Source: Synechococcus sp. RSCCF101 (GTDB lineage: Bacteria; Cyanobacteriota; Cyanobacteriia; PCC-6307; Cyanobiaceae). From it: a stretch of 64,000 bases of DNA. The position numbers and the translations under genes are program-made. The notes beneath the pieces are model-generated. The model had not been told where the DNA came from, ran no database searches, and saw nothing but the letters and a program-made list of their open reading frames with translations. The stretch is from positions 434,001 through 498,000 of the forward strand of contig NZ_CP035632.1 in NCBI RefSeq assembly GCF_008807075.1, written 5' to 3'. Within the stretch, counting starts at the first letter, position 1; the number at the start of each line of letters is the position of its first letter. Below are positions 8,986 through 17,422 of the stretch, one piece after another.

Positions 8986-9609
8986 ATGAATGAATTGGTT
9001 CAAGATATCTGTCTAAAGTCTCGATCAAAATCTCCATTTGTGATCGGTGTCTCCGGGATCGACGGATCAGGAAAGGGATATATCAGCAGTCTGATTGCAA
9101 CAAGGCTGAGAGAGAGCAACCGGTCAGTGGAGGTCATTGGCATTGACGGCTGGCTTGCCAGGCCATGCGAGAGGTTCAGCAAGACCGATCCAGCTCAGCA
9201 TTTTCTTGACCATGGCATCAGATTGCATGATTTCTATCATCTTGTTTTTGCTCCCCTTTCGCAAACAGGTTTTTTGGATCTCATAACCCAACACTCAGGA
9301 CCAGGCAACGAGGCGGAATATGTCGATTATCACTATCAGATCAAGGGGCCCGAGATCCTTGTCTTTGAAGGCATCTTTCTGTTTCAGCCTCCTTTTGCCT
9401 TTGACTACAGCATCTGGGTTGACTGCAGCTTCGAAACAGCCCTGGCGAGGGCCATCGAGCGCAATCAAGAAGGTCTGGGGGTAGAGGAGATTCTGCAGGA
9501 CTACAATAGTATCTACCACGCGGCACAGCGTCTCCATATGACTCGCGACAAACCGAAAGAGATGGCAACCCTGATCTATGACAATGACGATAGGCGCAGA
9601 ATTAGTTAA
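8986..9609 (+). CDS. Uridine-kinase-like P-loop NTPase
   Basis: 207 residues. Walker A is GVSGIDGSGKGYISS (about residues 21-35). VIGIDGWLARPCERF and the LHDFYHLVF region occupy the substrate-binding positions of phosphoribulokinase/uridine-kinase proteins, and ILVFEGIFLFQPP gives the Walker B-like strand. The AR...ER lid region (FETALARAIERNQEG) follows. It most likely phosphorylates a nucleoside or small metabolite; the substrate is open. It is visibly more AT-rich than neighbouring core genes, suggesting acquisition. Confidence 0.85.
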   Translation: MNELVQDICLKSRSKSPFVIGVSGIDGSGKGYISSLIATRLRESNRSVEVIGIDGWLARPCERFSKTDPAQHFLDHGIRLHDFYHLVFAPLSQTGFLDLITQHSGPGNEAEYVDYHYQIKGPEILVFEGIFLFQPPFAFDYSIWVDCSFETALARAIERNQEGLGVEEILQDYNSIYHAAQRLHMTRDKPKEMATLIYDNDDRRRIS

Positions 9610-9694
9610 CGAGGAGCACCACGCTTTCACCAACAAGGCTTCCTGAGTCGCAGATCTGGCGAGCCATCCCCGAGGTCAGAAGATCGTTCCTGGC

Positions 9695-9928
9695 TTAATC
9701 CCAGTCGGTTTTGATCAGGTCAAGGTCACCAGGCCACAGCTCACCAAGAACATCCATCAACTCTGAGCTGATATCTCGATGAGCGCGAAAGCGCTGCACA
9801 AGAGTCTGCAGCTCTGCGGCATCGACTCGTCCATCGGACAAGATGGCCTCGACTTGTGAACGGAAATGGTTCAACACTGTCATCTGGTCTTCTGTGAGTG
9901 GGGCGCGGCCGGGCCGTTCAATGTCCAT
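9695..9928 (-). CDS. Small acidic protein, unknown function
   Basis: 77 residues, starting MDIERPGRAPLTEDQMTVLN. One segment, LSDGRVDAAELQTLV, has the D-G-x-V/I-D-x-x-E spacing of an EF-hand or TerB-like loop, but there is only one copy. No signal peptide or membrane segment. Unrecognised family. Confidence 0.55.
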   Translation of the reverse strand: MDIERPGRAPLTEDQMTVLNHFRSQVEAILSDGRVDAAELQTLVQRFRAHRDISSELMDVLGELWPGDLDLIKTDWD

Positions 9929-9980
9929 CAGTCAGTAGCTGAGAAGTCTTCTGCCTGTCTAGCCAACCCGTCCTTCGGCG

Positions 9981-10630
9981 TCAGCTGTCTGTCTGGCGTG
10001 CCACAGGATCCTGAGTGACTGACAATACAATTGTTACAACAGGGAAGAGTCGGCGGAGCCGCTCTTCTTTCGCTGCCCGACAACCATCGAAGTCGGCTGG
10101 CGCCACACTCTGCGTCGGATGGACGTAAAGGATGGCCTGCACCGAGCGACCGATCTGAAAAATGGCATGGTCCACCACGGACAGACCAGCCTTAGACAGA
10201 AACGGCCGGGCTTCCTGCAGCAACGAATCGCGGGTCTTGCTCTCAGCCACAGCACCGCTGAGTTCCCAGAATCTGCGTTGCAGAATTAGGAACGGATCTC
10301 TCACGGTCAGCAGGCACTGAATCACCACAAGAATGGCGTCGGTCACTGGAACCAACGGGCCCAGTGGCGTTGGTATAAGAAGAGGTGCAAGCAAGAACGC
10401 AACGCCAACTCCGGCACTGATGGCACCATCCACCAGCGCCGAGAGTCGTTCGACCTTGAGAATGGCGTTGTTGCGTCCGCATTGGACCCATGCCCTGTGA
10501 TGGCTGTAGGCCATCGTCAGGCACAGAGCCACCATCGTCAGGGAGTAGGGAGGCACGATTCCAAAGACCGGAGGCTCAAACTGCACCCCGCTGGCGAAGC
10601 TCAGCAGCTTCCCCACATTGGTGGTGAGGG
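9981..10630 (-). pseudogene. Cation diffusion facilitator-like transporter, 5'-truncated
   Basis: The coding sequence lacks a proper N-terminus because the IS3-type element begins near 10631. What remains has membrane helices (TMVALCLTMAYSHHRAW; LVDGAISAGVGVAFLLAPLL; VTDAILVVIQCLLT) and a hydrophilic C-terminal domain (QEARPFLSKAGLSVVDHAIF) like CDF-family exporters. These export divalent metal ions with a cytoplasmic dimerisation domain. The first one or two helices are missing, so it is likely non-functional. Confidence 0.65.
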
Positions 10631-10707
10631 CACCCCCTCTGCCAGGAAAGATGACGCCTCTCCATCCCGACCACTTCACCCACCAGGGGGCCTGATGGAA
10701 TCGATCA

Positions 10708-11214
10708 ATGCGTTGTTACAGCGAGGCCGTCAAGGCTGATGTCAAGAGACGAATGAGCCCGCCCGAGCGACAGAGCGTGGCTCGGATTTCCGAGGAGCTG
10801 GGCATCCACGTGGTGACCCTCTACAACTGGAGAAAGGCCTGGCGTCTGCAGGGAGAGGTGGTGCCCGCATCCGAGAGGGAGCCAGAAGGCTGGAGCGCTG
10901 CCGACAAGTTCACGGTGGTGCTGGAGACCGCTGGAGTCAACGACACCGAGCTCGGTGCCTACTGCCGTGAGCGGGGGCTGTTCCCTGAGCAGGTGAGCCG
11001 CTGGCGTCAGGCCGCCACCGATGCCAACGCCGCGCCAGTGCTGACGAGGGCCGAGCAGAAGGATCTGGAGAGGCTCCGCGCCCGGGACCAGCGAGAGATC
11101 AAGGCCCTCAAGAAGGAGCTGCAGCGCAAGGAGAAGGCCCTGGCGGAGGCAGCAGCACTGCTGGTGCTGCGAAAAAAGTGGGAGGCCTTCTGCTCGGAGG
11201 ACGCGGAAGGCTGA
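10708..11214 (+). CDS. IS3-family OrfA (helix-turn-helix subunit), copy 1
   Basis: 168 residues. The N-terminal HTH (SVARISEELGIHVVTLYNWRK, about residues 25-45) binds the terminal repeats. A second HTH-like region (YCRERGLFPEQVSRWR) and a long coiled coil (LERLRARDQREIKALKKELQ) follow. OrfA overlaps OrfB by 37 bp; the active transposase should be the OrfAB fusion made by -1 frameshifting. Differs from copy 2 by V instead of L in ETAGVND. Confidence 0.93.
   Translation: MRCYSEAVKADVKRRMSPPERQSVARISEELGIHVVTLYNWRKAWRLQGEVVPASEREPEGWSAADKFTVVLETAGVNDTELGAYCRERGLFPEQVSRWRQAATDANAAPVLTRAEQKDLERLRARDQREIKALKKELQRKEKALAEAAALLVLRKKWEAFCSEDAEG
11172..11178 (+). promoter_or_regulatory. Programmed -1 frameshift slippery site (A AAA AAG)
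   Basis: AAAAAAG lies in the OrfA/OrfB overlap. In the OrfA frame it reads A-AAA-AAG, the canonical -1 heptamer, and OrfB is in the -1 frame immediately after it. Confidence 0.85.
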
Positions 11215-12299
11215 CGAGTGCCGCGCATCGGCAAAAGGCGATCGCGTTGATCGGTGAGGCCAAGGCCAGCGGAGCCACCCTCAGCGCTGCCTGCGGGGAG
11301 ATCGGCATTTCCCTGCGCACCCTCAAGCGCTGGCGGAAGGCCTTTCTGGGTGATGGGGACGGAGAAGACCGCCGTAGAGGCAGCCCTCGCCATGTCGCCC
11401 ACCGCCTGAGCGAGGAAGAACGCCAGCGGATCCTGCTCACCTGCAACCAACCGGAGTACGCCTCGCTGCCGCCGGGACAGATCGTGCCCGCACTGGCCGA
11501 TCAGGACCTGTTCATCGGCTCCGAGTCCAGCTTGTACCGGGTGCTGCACGCGCATGGTCAGGCCCATCGCCGGGGCCGTGCACGACCACCACAGGAGCCA
11601 CGGCCTGTGCCACGGCTGCGAGCGGATCGCCCCAATGCTGTGTGGTCGTGGGACATCACCTATCTGCCCACCACGGTGCGGGGTGTGTGGCTGTACCTCT
11701 ATCTGGTGATCGACGTCTGGAGCCGCAAGGTGGTGGCCTGGGATGTCGCCGAACGAGAAGACGCGCAGATCGCCGCTGACCTGGTGGGTCGGGCCTGCCT
11801 GCGGGAGCGGATCAGCAGAGGCTGCCGCCAACCGCTGGTTCTCCACGCCGACAACGGCAACGCCATGCGGGCCGCCACCCTCGAGGCCCGGTTGGAAGAG
11901 CTGGGGGTGCTGCGTTCGTTCTCCCGGCCCCGGGTGTCGAACGACAATCCCTACTCGGAATCCCTGTTCCGAACCGTCAAATACCGTCCTGACTACCCGA
12001 AAAGGCCATTCACCAGCAAGGCAGAGGCCTGCGAGTGGGTGGCGTCGTTCGTGGATTGGTACAACCACCAGCACCGCCACAGCGGCATCAAGTTCGTGAC
12101 GCCGGACCAGCGCCACAGCGGGGATGCGGCCGAACTCTGCCGGCGTCGTGCCGATGTCTACGAGAAGGCCCGGCAGAAGCACCCGCGTCGATGGAGCCGA
12201 TCCACCCGCTGCTGGCGTCAGCCAGCGGTGGTGTGGATCAACAAGCCACCAGAAGAGCCGCAGAGGGCACTGGCCATACCATTGGGTCAGGCCGCCTGA
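11178..12299 (+). CDS. IS3-family OrfB (DDE integrase), copy 1, full length
   Basis: 373 residues from the GTG at the frameshift site; in the cell it is probably made as OrfAB. The integrase core has the DDE residues in VWSWDITYLPT (Asp), VLHADNGNAMR (Asp) and NDNPYSESLFRTVKY (Glu), with the HSGIKFVTPDQRHSG block downstream. It retains the last 28 codons that copy 2 has lost, so this copy can encode the intact enzyme, which may act on copy 2 in trans. Confidence 0.93.
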   Translation: MGGLLLGGRGRLTSAAHRQKAIALIGEAKASGATLSAACGEIGISLRTLKRWRKAFLGDGDGEDRRRGSPRHVAHRLSEEERQRILLTCNQPEYASLPPGQIVPALADQDLFIGSESSLYRVLHAHGQAHRRGRARPPQEPRPVPRLRADRPNAVWSWDITYLPTTVRGVWLYLYLVIDVWSRKVVAWDVAEREDAQIAADLVGRACLRERISRGCRQPLVLHADNGNAMRAATLEARLEELGVLRSFSRPRVSNDNPYSESLFRTVKYRPDYPKRPFTSKAEACEWVASFVDWYNHQHRHSGIKFVTPDQRHSGDAAELCRRRADVYEKARQKHPRRWSRSTRCWRQPAVVWINKPPEEPQRALAIPLGQAA

Positions 12300-12332
12300 A
12301 GAGCAGCCCAGGAGTGACAACTTTCCTGAAAG

Positions 12333-12785
12333 TCACCGGCCCAGGGCCGCGGAGTAGAGCGTCACCTGGGCAATGAAGGCCGAGCCACCGCCAGCGGTGG
12401 GCTCTGCCGAGCCCCGCAACGTCTTGCCGTCACACACCAGCTGATCGAGATCGGCCGCACCATCAGGGATCTGAGCGATCGTCCAGTCGCGAATGGCATC
12501 GCAGACGGCCGTGACATCCACCTGCAGGAAGAAGTAGCGGAAGGCGGAATCAGACGGTGGGCGCCGCAGTTCGATCCCAAGCGCCTCGATGAGAACAGCG
12601 TGATGGCGCCGGGCAAAGCGCTCCAGATCCCGGAGGCTCTCGCACCGGCTCAGGATTCCGAGAACCGCCACCAGGAGCAGGTACCAGGCCGGGATGCGAA
12701 CGCCCCGGCGCATGCGGGCATCAGGAATAGCCCGGAGGTAGGTGATCAGGTCGAGATCAGTTGCGTCAGAGGCGATCTGGGGCAC
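12333..12785 (-). pseudogene. ISAs1-family transposase, N-terminal fragment
   Basis: 150 residues remain. DLITYLRAIPDARMRRGVRI and YLLLVAVLGILSRCESLRDL form the DDE_Tnp_1-associated N-terminal domain of ISAs1 transposases, and QLVCDGKTLRGS carries the first catalytic Asp. Coding stops at LYSAALG, where the IS3-type right end joins. A full enzyme has about 370 residues, so the rest is lost. Confidence 0.88.
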
Positions 12786-12867
12786 GGAGACGGAGCGATC
12801 CCGCTGACCTCAGCCCATGCTGGCAGCCGTGGCAAGGATTGCTGTGCCGAACTTTGAATCAGCCCTG
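12336..12867 (-). mobile_element. ISAs1-family element, 5' fragment
   Basis: A possible terminal sequence CAGGGCTGATTCAAAGTTCG reads leftward from 12867, followed by the transposase gene, which is cut at about 12340 by the IS3-type element. The 3' half is not in the window. Confidence 0.7.
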
Positions 12868-13176
12868 GGCTCATCCCCCAAGCGGGCCGGGCGCCCCGGC
12901 GGTCGCCCTCCGACGCAGAACTCGATCATCTGCTCGGTGTGGTAGCGAGACATGGAGCTTCTACCACACCCGCTGTCCCTCGAAGACTGAGAAGCGGGTG
13001 GGTATAACCCAGTGACCATAAGAATGGCAAGCCGTGGCAGAAGTGTCACAACATCTTGTTTGTCGCGCCAAAACAGACTCAGTACAAACGCAGGCGATGA
13101 GTTGCACACTGCCTGGGAACTGCAGAGTCATCTCAGCGTCAATAGCGAAAGGCCAGTTCATAGCCATAGGCCGCCA
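12868..13176. other. Intergenic, no gene seen
   Basis: About 300 bases. A minus-strand stretch reads SRYHTEQMIEFCVGGRPPGR, which could be a scrap of a gene, but no family is recognisable. Confidence 0.35.
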
Positions 13177-15396
13177 TTAATGAACCCAGCCCAGAACGTC
13201 CCGAAGGACAGACCAACGTGGTGGAGTGACTTCATCGACATTGCCTTCAATCCAGTAGCCGAACAGATCATCGATCGTTCTATCAGAGAGCTTTAGGCGA
13301 ACCCATGTTGAAATAATCTCATTCAGCTGATCATCAGTCTTTGGTAAAGGATAGGCGACTGGCACAGACACCAGTGGTTTTGGGATAGTGACTCCATAGC
13401 TCGGGTGTAAGAGGGTCCAGGCAGATCCCGTTTCCGCAGAGGTTGCAAGCGCATCAAGATATCCAGACTTCTCCGGATCAAGTAACACATCTGGTGAGTC
13501 GACAGCAATAAGCTTTGCCTCAGGGAGCATCGTTTGAAGCAGCGTCTCGTAGTAGGGAACGTCCGCTGTCACACCAATACGTACGGAACCAAGACGTTTG
13601 ATCTTGGTCCAGTCACTGAAGTCGCCTCTTGCATAGTCGGGCATCACGAACCCCAGCGAATAGTTCTTGATTGCCGGAGCAAAGTCGATCCAGCCGATTC
13701 GATCTGGGGTAACAGGCGTTTCGTTAACACTGATATTGCACTGAGCAAGCCGAAGAAAGGATGCCAGTTCTTCTGCTGATCTCACCCGTGATGGAATTGG
13801 TACCAGCGTGAGATCACGCTCAAGGCTCTTGGCCATGAGATAAGCCATCTCAATGTTAAAACCAACAAGTTGATCTGAATTGTTGGTGAACGCCAGGGGA
13901 TATGTATTGGGTTTATAACATGCGCGCAAGACTGCAGGAGGATATGCAGCTTTGTTTGCATTAGCTGCTGACGGCCACTGCGAGTCAGATGTCAGAAATG
14001 ACCTATCGACTGGGGCCGGGCTTGATGGTCTGGCGCGCAGAAAACCAAGACTCTTGAGCAGCTGATCTTTCGTATAGCCATCCGAGAATCCGTAGGTAAA
14101 ACCAACCTGGATGATGCCAACAAGCATCAGGTTAAGAAGTACAGTAGCCAGCGAGAAGCGGATCAGTCTGCGGCGGGGAAATTTGAGCGACCCAGTCATA
14201 GCGCAGGTACCCAGTAGCGCTATAGCCACGGTATGAACAGCCGCCACTAGAGTTGTAAACCTAGAAGACGAGACGTCTGCAGCGATATAGAGCTGCAGCA
14301 TATCTGCAGGTAGTTGCAGCGAATCAAGGAGGAACTGTACCGATACAACTGAGCTGCCAAACAGGCTTGCAATGCCAGCAGAGATCAAGACTGGGTAGTC
14401 ATTCCAAGGCAGCTGTGAGCCTCCATACCAGGCCGCGAAAGGCAGAAAGAACAGGGTAAGAAGACGACCCGTGCTGGGAAAGTTGAAGGATGTCGGGACG
14501 AGGACTTCAATCGCAGATCGACCTTCTTCAGCTTCAGTACTAGACGCAAGCTCTTTAAACAAACGCTGACTCGTCTCAACTAGTGATGGCAAGACGATCA
14601 ACAGGTTTGCTGTCGCAAAGGCCGTAACAAGAGATGTCTGTAAGGGAGTAAGGAGCTTACGATAAGATATTCCTGTAAGGATCGTTATCAGGCCCGGCAG
14701 CACCCAAAAGGAAAGGAAAAGAGCCATAGCTGCTTGCACTACAATATAGACTTGGAGTCTCCCAAAGTCATCGGGATTAAGAGTGCCAGCAGCACTGGCG
14801 CTGATAGCAAATACGCCTATTGGACTAAGCCTTGCCACGAAGTTGACGATCCGCGTCAGGGCTCGTGTGAGCCCATCCATATATTCGACCAACCTTCCCT
14901 TCTCTGGAATTCCAATGATGGCTAGACCCAATGTGATGCTGAAGAGAACAACAGCTGGAATAATCGTCTGGGCCATCGCCGCGAAGGGATTGCTCGGCAC
15001 GAAAAGATCAAGAAAACTGATCGCCTTGGCTTCGTTGAGTAGACTGCTACTGAAGAAAGACGACGCATCCCAAGCAGGAAATGCAAGAGGGACAATCAGT
15101 AGCTGAAAGATAACGATGCTCCAGAGGACAACCATCACGAACCCAGCTCTAGTGAACAGTGTCCTAGCTTCTCTATAGTCAAGTTTACCCAGACCTGCCA
15201 CCAGCGAAGTAATGATGTAGGGAAGTACTGGCATCTGTATGAGTCGGATATAGATGTCTCCAATGAACTGGAGAGACTCAGCCATCTCTCCAACCAATAT
15301 TCCGGCAAGAATGCCTAGGATGAAGCCCAGTAGAACTTGCGTCGGCAGATCATAATTCCATGGTAATTGGAGTCGCAGTCGCAGAGAGCGATTCAT
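13177..15396 (-). CDS. Fusion: SDF-family symporter + SBP_bac_3 periplasmic binding domain
   Basis: 739 residues. Residues 15-410 form a dicarboxylate/amino-acid:cation (SDF) symporter (QVLLGFILGILAGILVGEMA; QTIIPAVVLFSITLGLAI; VARLSPIGVFAISAS). The HP1 serine-rich loop is replaced by TAFATANLLIVLP (258-270) and the usual NMDGT motif by TSFNFPSTG (302-310). An extra hydrophobic segment (411-437) follows the last SDF helix. Residues about 488-722 form a family-3 solute-binding domain (LRACYKPNTYPLAF; LVGFNIEMAYLMAKSLER). The extra helix would place that domain in the periplasm. Downstream of the DUF924 gene by 50 bp, probably one operon; AT-richer than core genes. Confidence 0.87.
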   Translation of the reverse strand: MNRSLRLRLQLPWNYDLPTQVLLGFILGILAGILVGEMAESLQFIGDIYIRLIQMPVLPYIITSLVAGLGKLDYREARTLFTRAGFVMVVLWSIVIFQLLIVPLAFPAWDASSFFSSSLLNEAKAISFLDLFVPSNPFAAMAQTIIPAVVLFSITLGLAIIGIPEKGRLVEYMDGLTRALTRIVNFVARLSPIGVFAISASAAGTLNPDDFGRLQVYIVVQAAMALFLSFWVLPGLITILTGISYRKLLTPLQTSLVTAFATANLLIVLPSLVETSQRLFKELASSTEAEEGRSAIEVLVPTSFNFPSTGRLLTLFFLPFAAWYGGSQLPWNDYPVLISAGIASLFGSSVVSVQFLLDSLQLPADMLQLYIAADVSSSRFTTLVAAVHTVAIALLGTCAMTGSLKFPRRRLIRFSLATVLLNLMLVGIIQVGFTYGFSDGYTKDQLLKSLGFLRARPSSPAPVDRSFLTSDSQWPSAANANKAAYPPAVLRACYKPNTYPLAFTNNSDQLVGFNIEMAYLMAKSLERDLTLVPIPSRVRSAEELASFLRLAQCNISVNETPVTPDRIGWIDFAPAIKNYSLGFVMPDYARGDFSDWTKIKRLGSVRIGVTADVPYYETLLQTMLPEAKLIAVDSPDVLLDPEKSGYLDALATSAETGSAWTLLHPSYGVTIPKPLVSVPVAYPLPKTDDQLNEIISTWVRLKLSDRTIDDLFGYWIEGNVDEVTPPRWSVLRDVLGWVH

Positions 15397-15446
15397 ACCT
15401 TGATAAGTTCTCTTGAATGAGTGCTGAGGTGTTTAGCAGGAGAGTG

Positions 15447-16304
15447 CTACCACTTCGAACCATCAATAAACCCAGGCTCTCCATATCTTTCAAGATATGT
15501 CTCCTCTTGAGCAGTGCTTGGACGTCCACGTCTGACATTTCGATGGGGAAAACGACCAAACATTAAAATGATCTGAAAGTGCTCCATCCCTTTTTCAAAA
15601 GCGTTGAGAAACTCAAACTGGTGGTCATCGTCTTCATTAAGCCTTCTGAGATAGAGCAATGAGATGATCTGTGAGTTCAATTCTTCATCGTGCATGAACG
15701 GATAAACCACGAAGAGCTTCTGATAACCAGTAAAATAAAAGGAATAGAAGCATTTCTGGAGGTTGATTCTGGCCGCTTGTAGTGCTAGGTGATCATGCCG
15801 ATAGGAACGCTCAGTACCTCGAAACATATTCCTTGCAAACTGATCGATCAAGAGGATGAAAGCCAGGTTCTCATATGGATTACTCCGAATATCCCACCCC
15901 TGAACCAAGTGCCCTGAGCCTTCATTCGTTGCGGCCTCAAAGATGGTCATGAATCTCTCCCTTATAATCCTGTCGACCTCCTTGCTTCCCTCAATCCCTT
16001 TCGCGCCGTGGGGAAACCATTTTTCATTATATCGCCCTTTTCCGCCCTCAATCATGTCTTCATCCCACTCTTCAAACCAGAAACGAAGTACTGTCATTGC
16101 TGCGGGGTCTGTACTCGCTAGATGTCTCTGGCGTGCTTTGAACGTGACGTCTGCGCATGCCGTACCGTTCGCCCCCTCATCCAGGGTCTCTGAGAGCTGA
16201 CCGGCAAAAACGTTTTCATCCGCAGCGGCGAAACGGGCGAAAGGGAGAATGCAAGCAACTCCTAGTGCGAGGGAACAGAGAAGCCGGTACGTAGGCTGAC
16301 TCAT
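15447..16304 (-). CDS. Secreted DUF924-family protein
   Basis: 285 residues. An N-terminal signal peptide (YRLLCSLALGVACILPFARF, likely cleaved after AAA) precedes a DUF924 domain from about residue 70. Landmarks are VLRFWFEEWD, LAFILLIDQFARNMFRGTER, VVYPFMHDEELNSQ and ILMFGRFPHRNVRRGRPST. DUF924 proteins are all-helical, generally around 190 residues and cytoplasmic; export here is unusual. It is the first gene of a pair with the symporter fusion, so a periplasmic role linked to solute uptake is plausible. Enzymatic function of the family is not established. Confidence 0.87.
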   Translation of the reverse strand: MSQPTYRLLCSLALGVACILPFARFAAADENVFAGQLSETLDEGANGTACADVTFKARQRHLASTDPAAMTVLRFWFEEWDEDMIEGGKGRYNEKWFPHGAKGIEGSKEVDRIIRERFMTIFEAATNEGSGHLVQGWDIRSNPYENLAFILLIDQFARNMFRGTERSYRHDHLALQAARINLQKCFYSFYFTGYQKLFVVYPFMHDEELNSQIISLLYLRRLNEDDDHQFEFLNAFEKGMEHFQIILMFGRFPHRNVRRGRPSTAQEETYLERYGEPGFIDGSKW

Positions 16305-16473
16305 TGTGGAAAACTCTTCACCACACTCTAGTAGGTTAATCGTCTGCCGAGTGACACTCCGAAATCTGCCATAATGGATAAACGGCCCATATGAGATGAG
16401 AGGTCATCAGAAGCGTAGCCCTTGACTGTTTTCCTACGTCACGATCGAGGACCGGATCCTGGCTAGCCATCCC

Positions 16474-16658
16474 TTGCTCTGTATCTTCAGGTTGCTGAAT
16501 CAGGCTCTCCATCGCCTCAATCCACCCTTTGGAGATCTATGCGCCTCAGAAGGCCGACCATCAGTTCCGCCGGAGCAGTTGCTGCTGGCCTCACTTTTGG
16601 AGCAGCTCAACTACAACCTGTTGTTTTGCTGGTTTATCGGCTTGAGCCCGGATGATCC
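16474..16658 (+). pseudogene. IS5-family transposase, N-terminal scrap
   Basis: Reads GRPSVPPEQLLLASLLEQLN then YNLLFCWFIGLSPDD, the N-terminal DUF772 region of IS5 transposases, with an internal deletion (the usual VLYSIRSERQLM segment is missing). It stops abruptly at an IS3-type terminus at 16659. Confidence 0.75.
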
Positions 16659-16805
16659 TGACGTGACCCCCTTCATCGGTCCAGGCTTTATGAGAGTGCG
16701 TGGTCATGGTCATGCGGCAGCTCCTTGTTGAGCTGTCTCCAGGAGCGGAGGCCCTGAAGGGCCGAATACGGCATGAGCATGTTGTACACCCACCTCCACC
16801 TGTCA
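16659..16805. mobile_element. End fragment of the IS3-type element of 25233-26469
   Basis: TGACGTGACCCCCTTCATCG then GTCCAGG followed by the CATGCGGCAGCTCCTTGTTG stretch matches the 25233 end and the beginning of OrfB's 3' end, with several substitutions. The match fades near 16805. Confidence 0.75.
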
Positions 16806-16828
16806 ACCCGGCTGGCGAGAGACACTCG

Positions 16829-17091
16829 CTTGATCCGTGAGAAGCTGGCAGCAACTCAGGGTTCAGCGATTGCGATCAATGTGCTGGTGATGAACCTGGA
16901 GAAGCTGCTGGAGCTTCTTTTTGTCCTTGTCGCCTTCTGGTCGCGGGTTCTCCTTGGCACAGAGGTCGCTGATGCGCGGGAATCTGCGGCCTGTGGCTAC
17001 CGCGTGGTTCCTGCCTGATGAACAGTCGTGCAGCAGGACTCCCGATCGGCAAACGCGCTGGTGCTGAGCGTGTGGACTTTTCAGGAAGCCC
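16829..17091 (+). pseudogene. C-terminal scrap of the IS5/IS1182-type element found at 18032-24037
   Basis: LIREKLAATQGSAIAINVLV and NLEKLLELLF are identical to the transposase C-terminus at 18105-19325 (read on the other strand), and the sequence ends in TTTTCAGGAAGCCC at 17091, the same terminal repeat. The 5' portion is absent. Confidence 0.8.
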
Positions 17092-17422
17092 TACTTACGG
17101 ATTCAAGGCTGGTCAGTCCTTAGTATCAGTGAAGCGTAAGCGATATCATGACCACCTGGAAAGTCAGACAGAGACAGTTGCACTGGTTTGAAGCTAGGCG
17201 CCATTGGCATAGTTATTAATTTCACAGGACGTTGGGAACCTCTGAGCTGTCAATTGCCTGACCCCTAATGGATGGTTAGGAGATGCCAGCACCTGCATCA
17301 CGCTAGGTAAAACATGCTTGAAGTGCACATGGTGATGTCTAGTCTTACATGAGAGAACACATCCAAGGCTTACGCTTATTGGCATGTATCTCGCTTGCTG
17401 CACTTTCACCTAGGAGCTACTA
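17092..17422. other. Intergenic upstream of the interrupted collar-like gene
   Basis: About 330 bases, relatively AT-rich, with no gene. Presumably contains the old promoter of the gene at 17423; no motif I can name. Confidence 0.35.

Larger units (their letters stand above)
10631..12335 (+). mobile_element. IS3-family element, copy 1 (chimeric left end)
   Basis: The body from about 10711 to the right end at 12335 is nearly identical (three base differences noted) to copy 2 at 20205-21900. The first ~75 bp are clearly diverged from copy 2 and differ in spacing by 9 bp. The right terminus ends TTTCCTGAAAGTCA, followed by CCGG. The left flank is the CDF gene and the right flank an ISAs1 transposase, so no common target gene exists. 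Confidence 0.85.

Noticed and set aside
11007-12320. 437-codon minus-strand frame across the IS3 element (and its copy at 20572-21885)
   Set aside because: Antisense to an intact DDE transposase and duplicated only because the element is.
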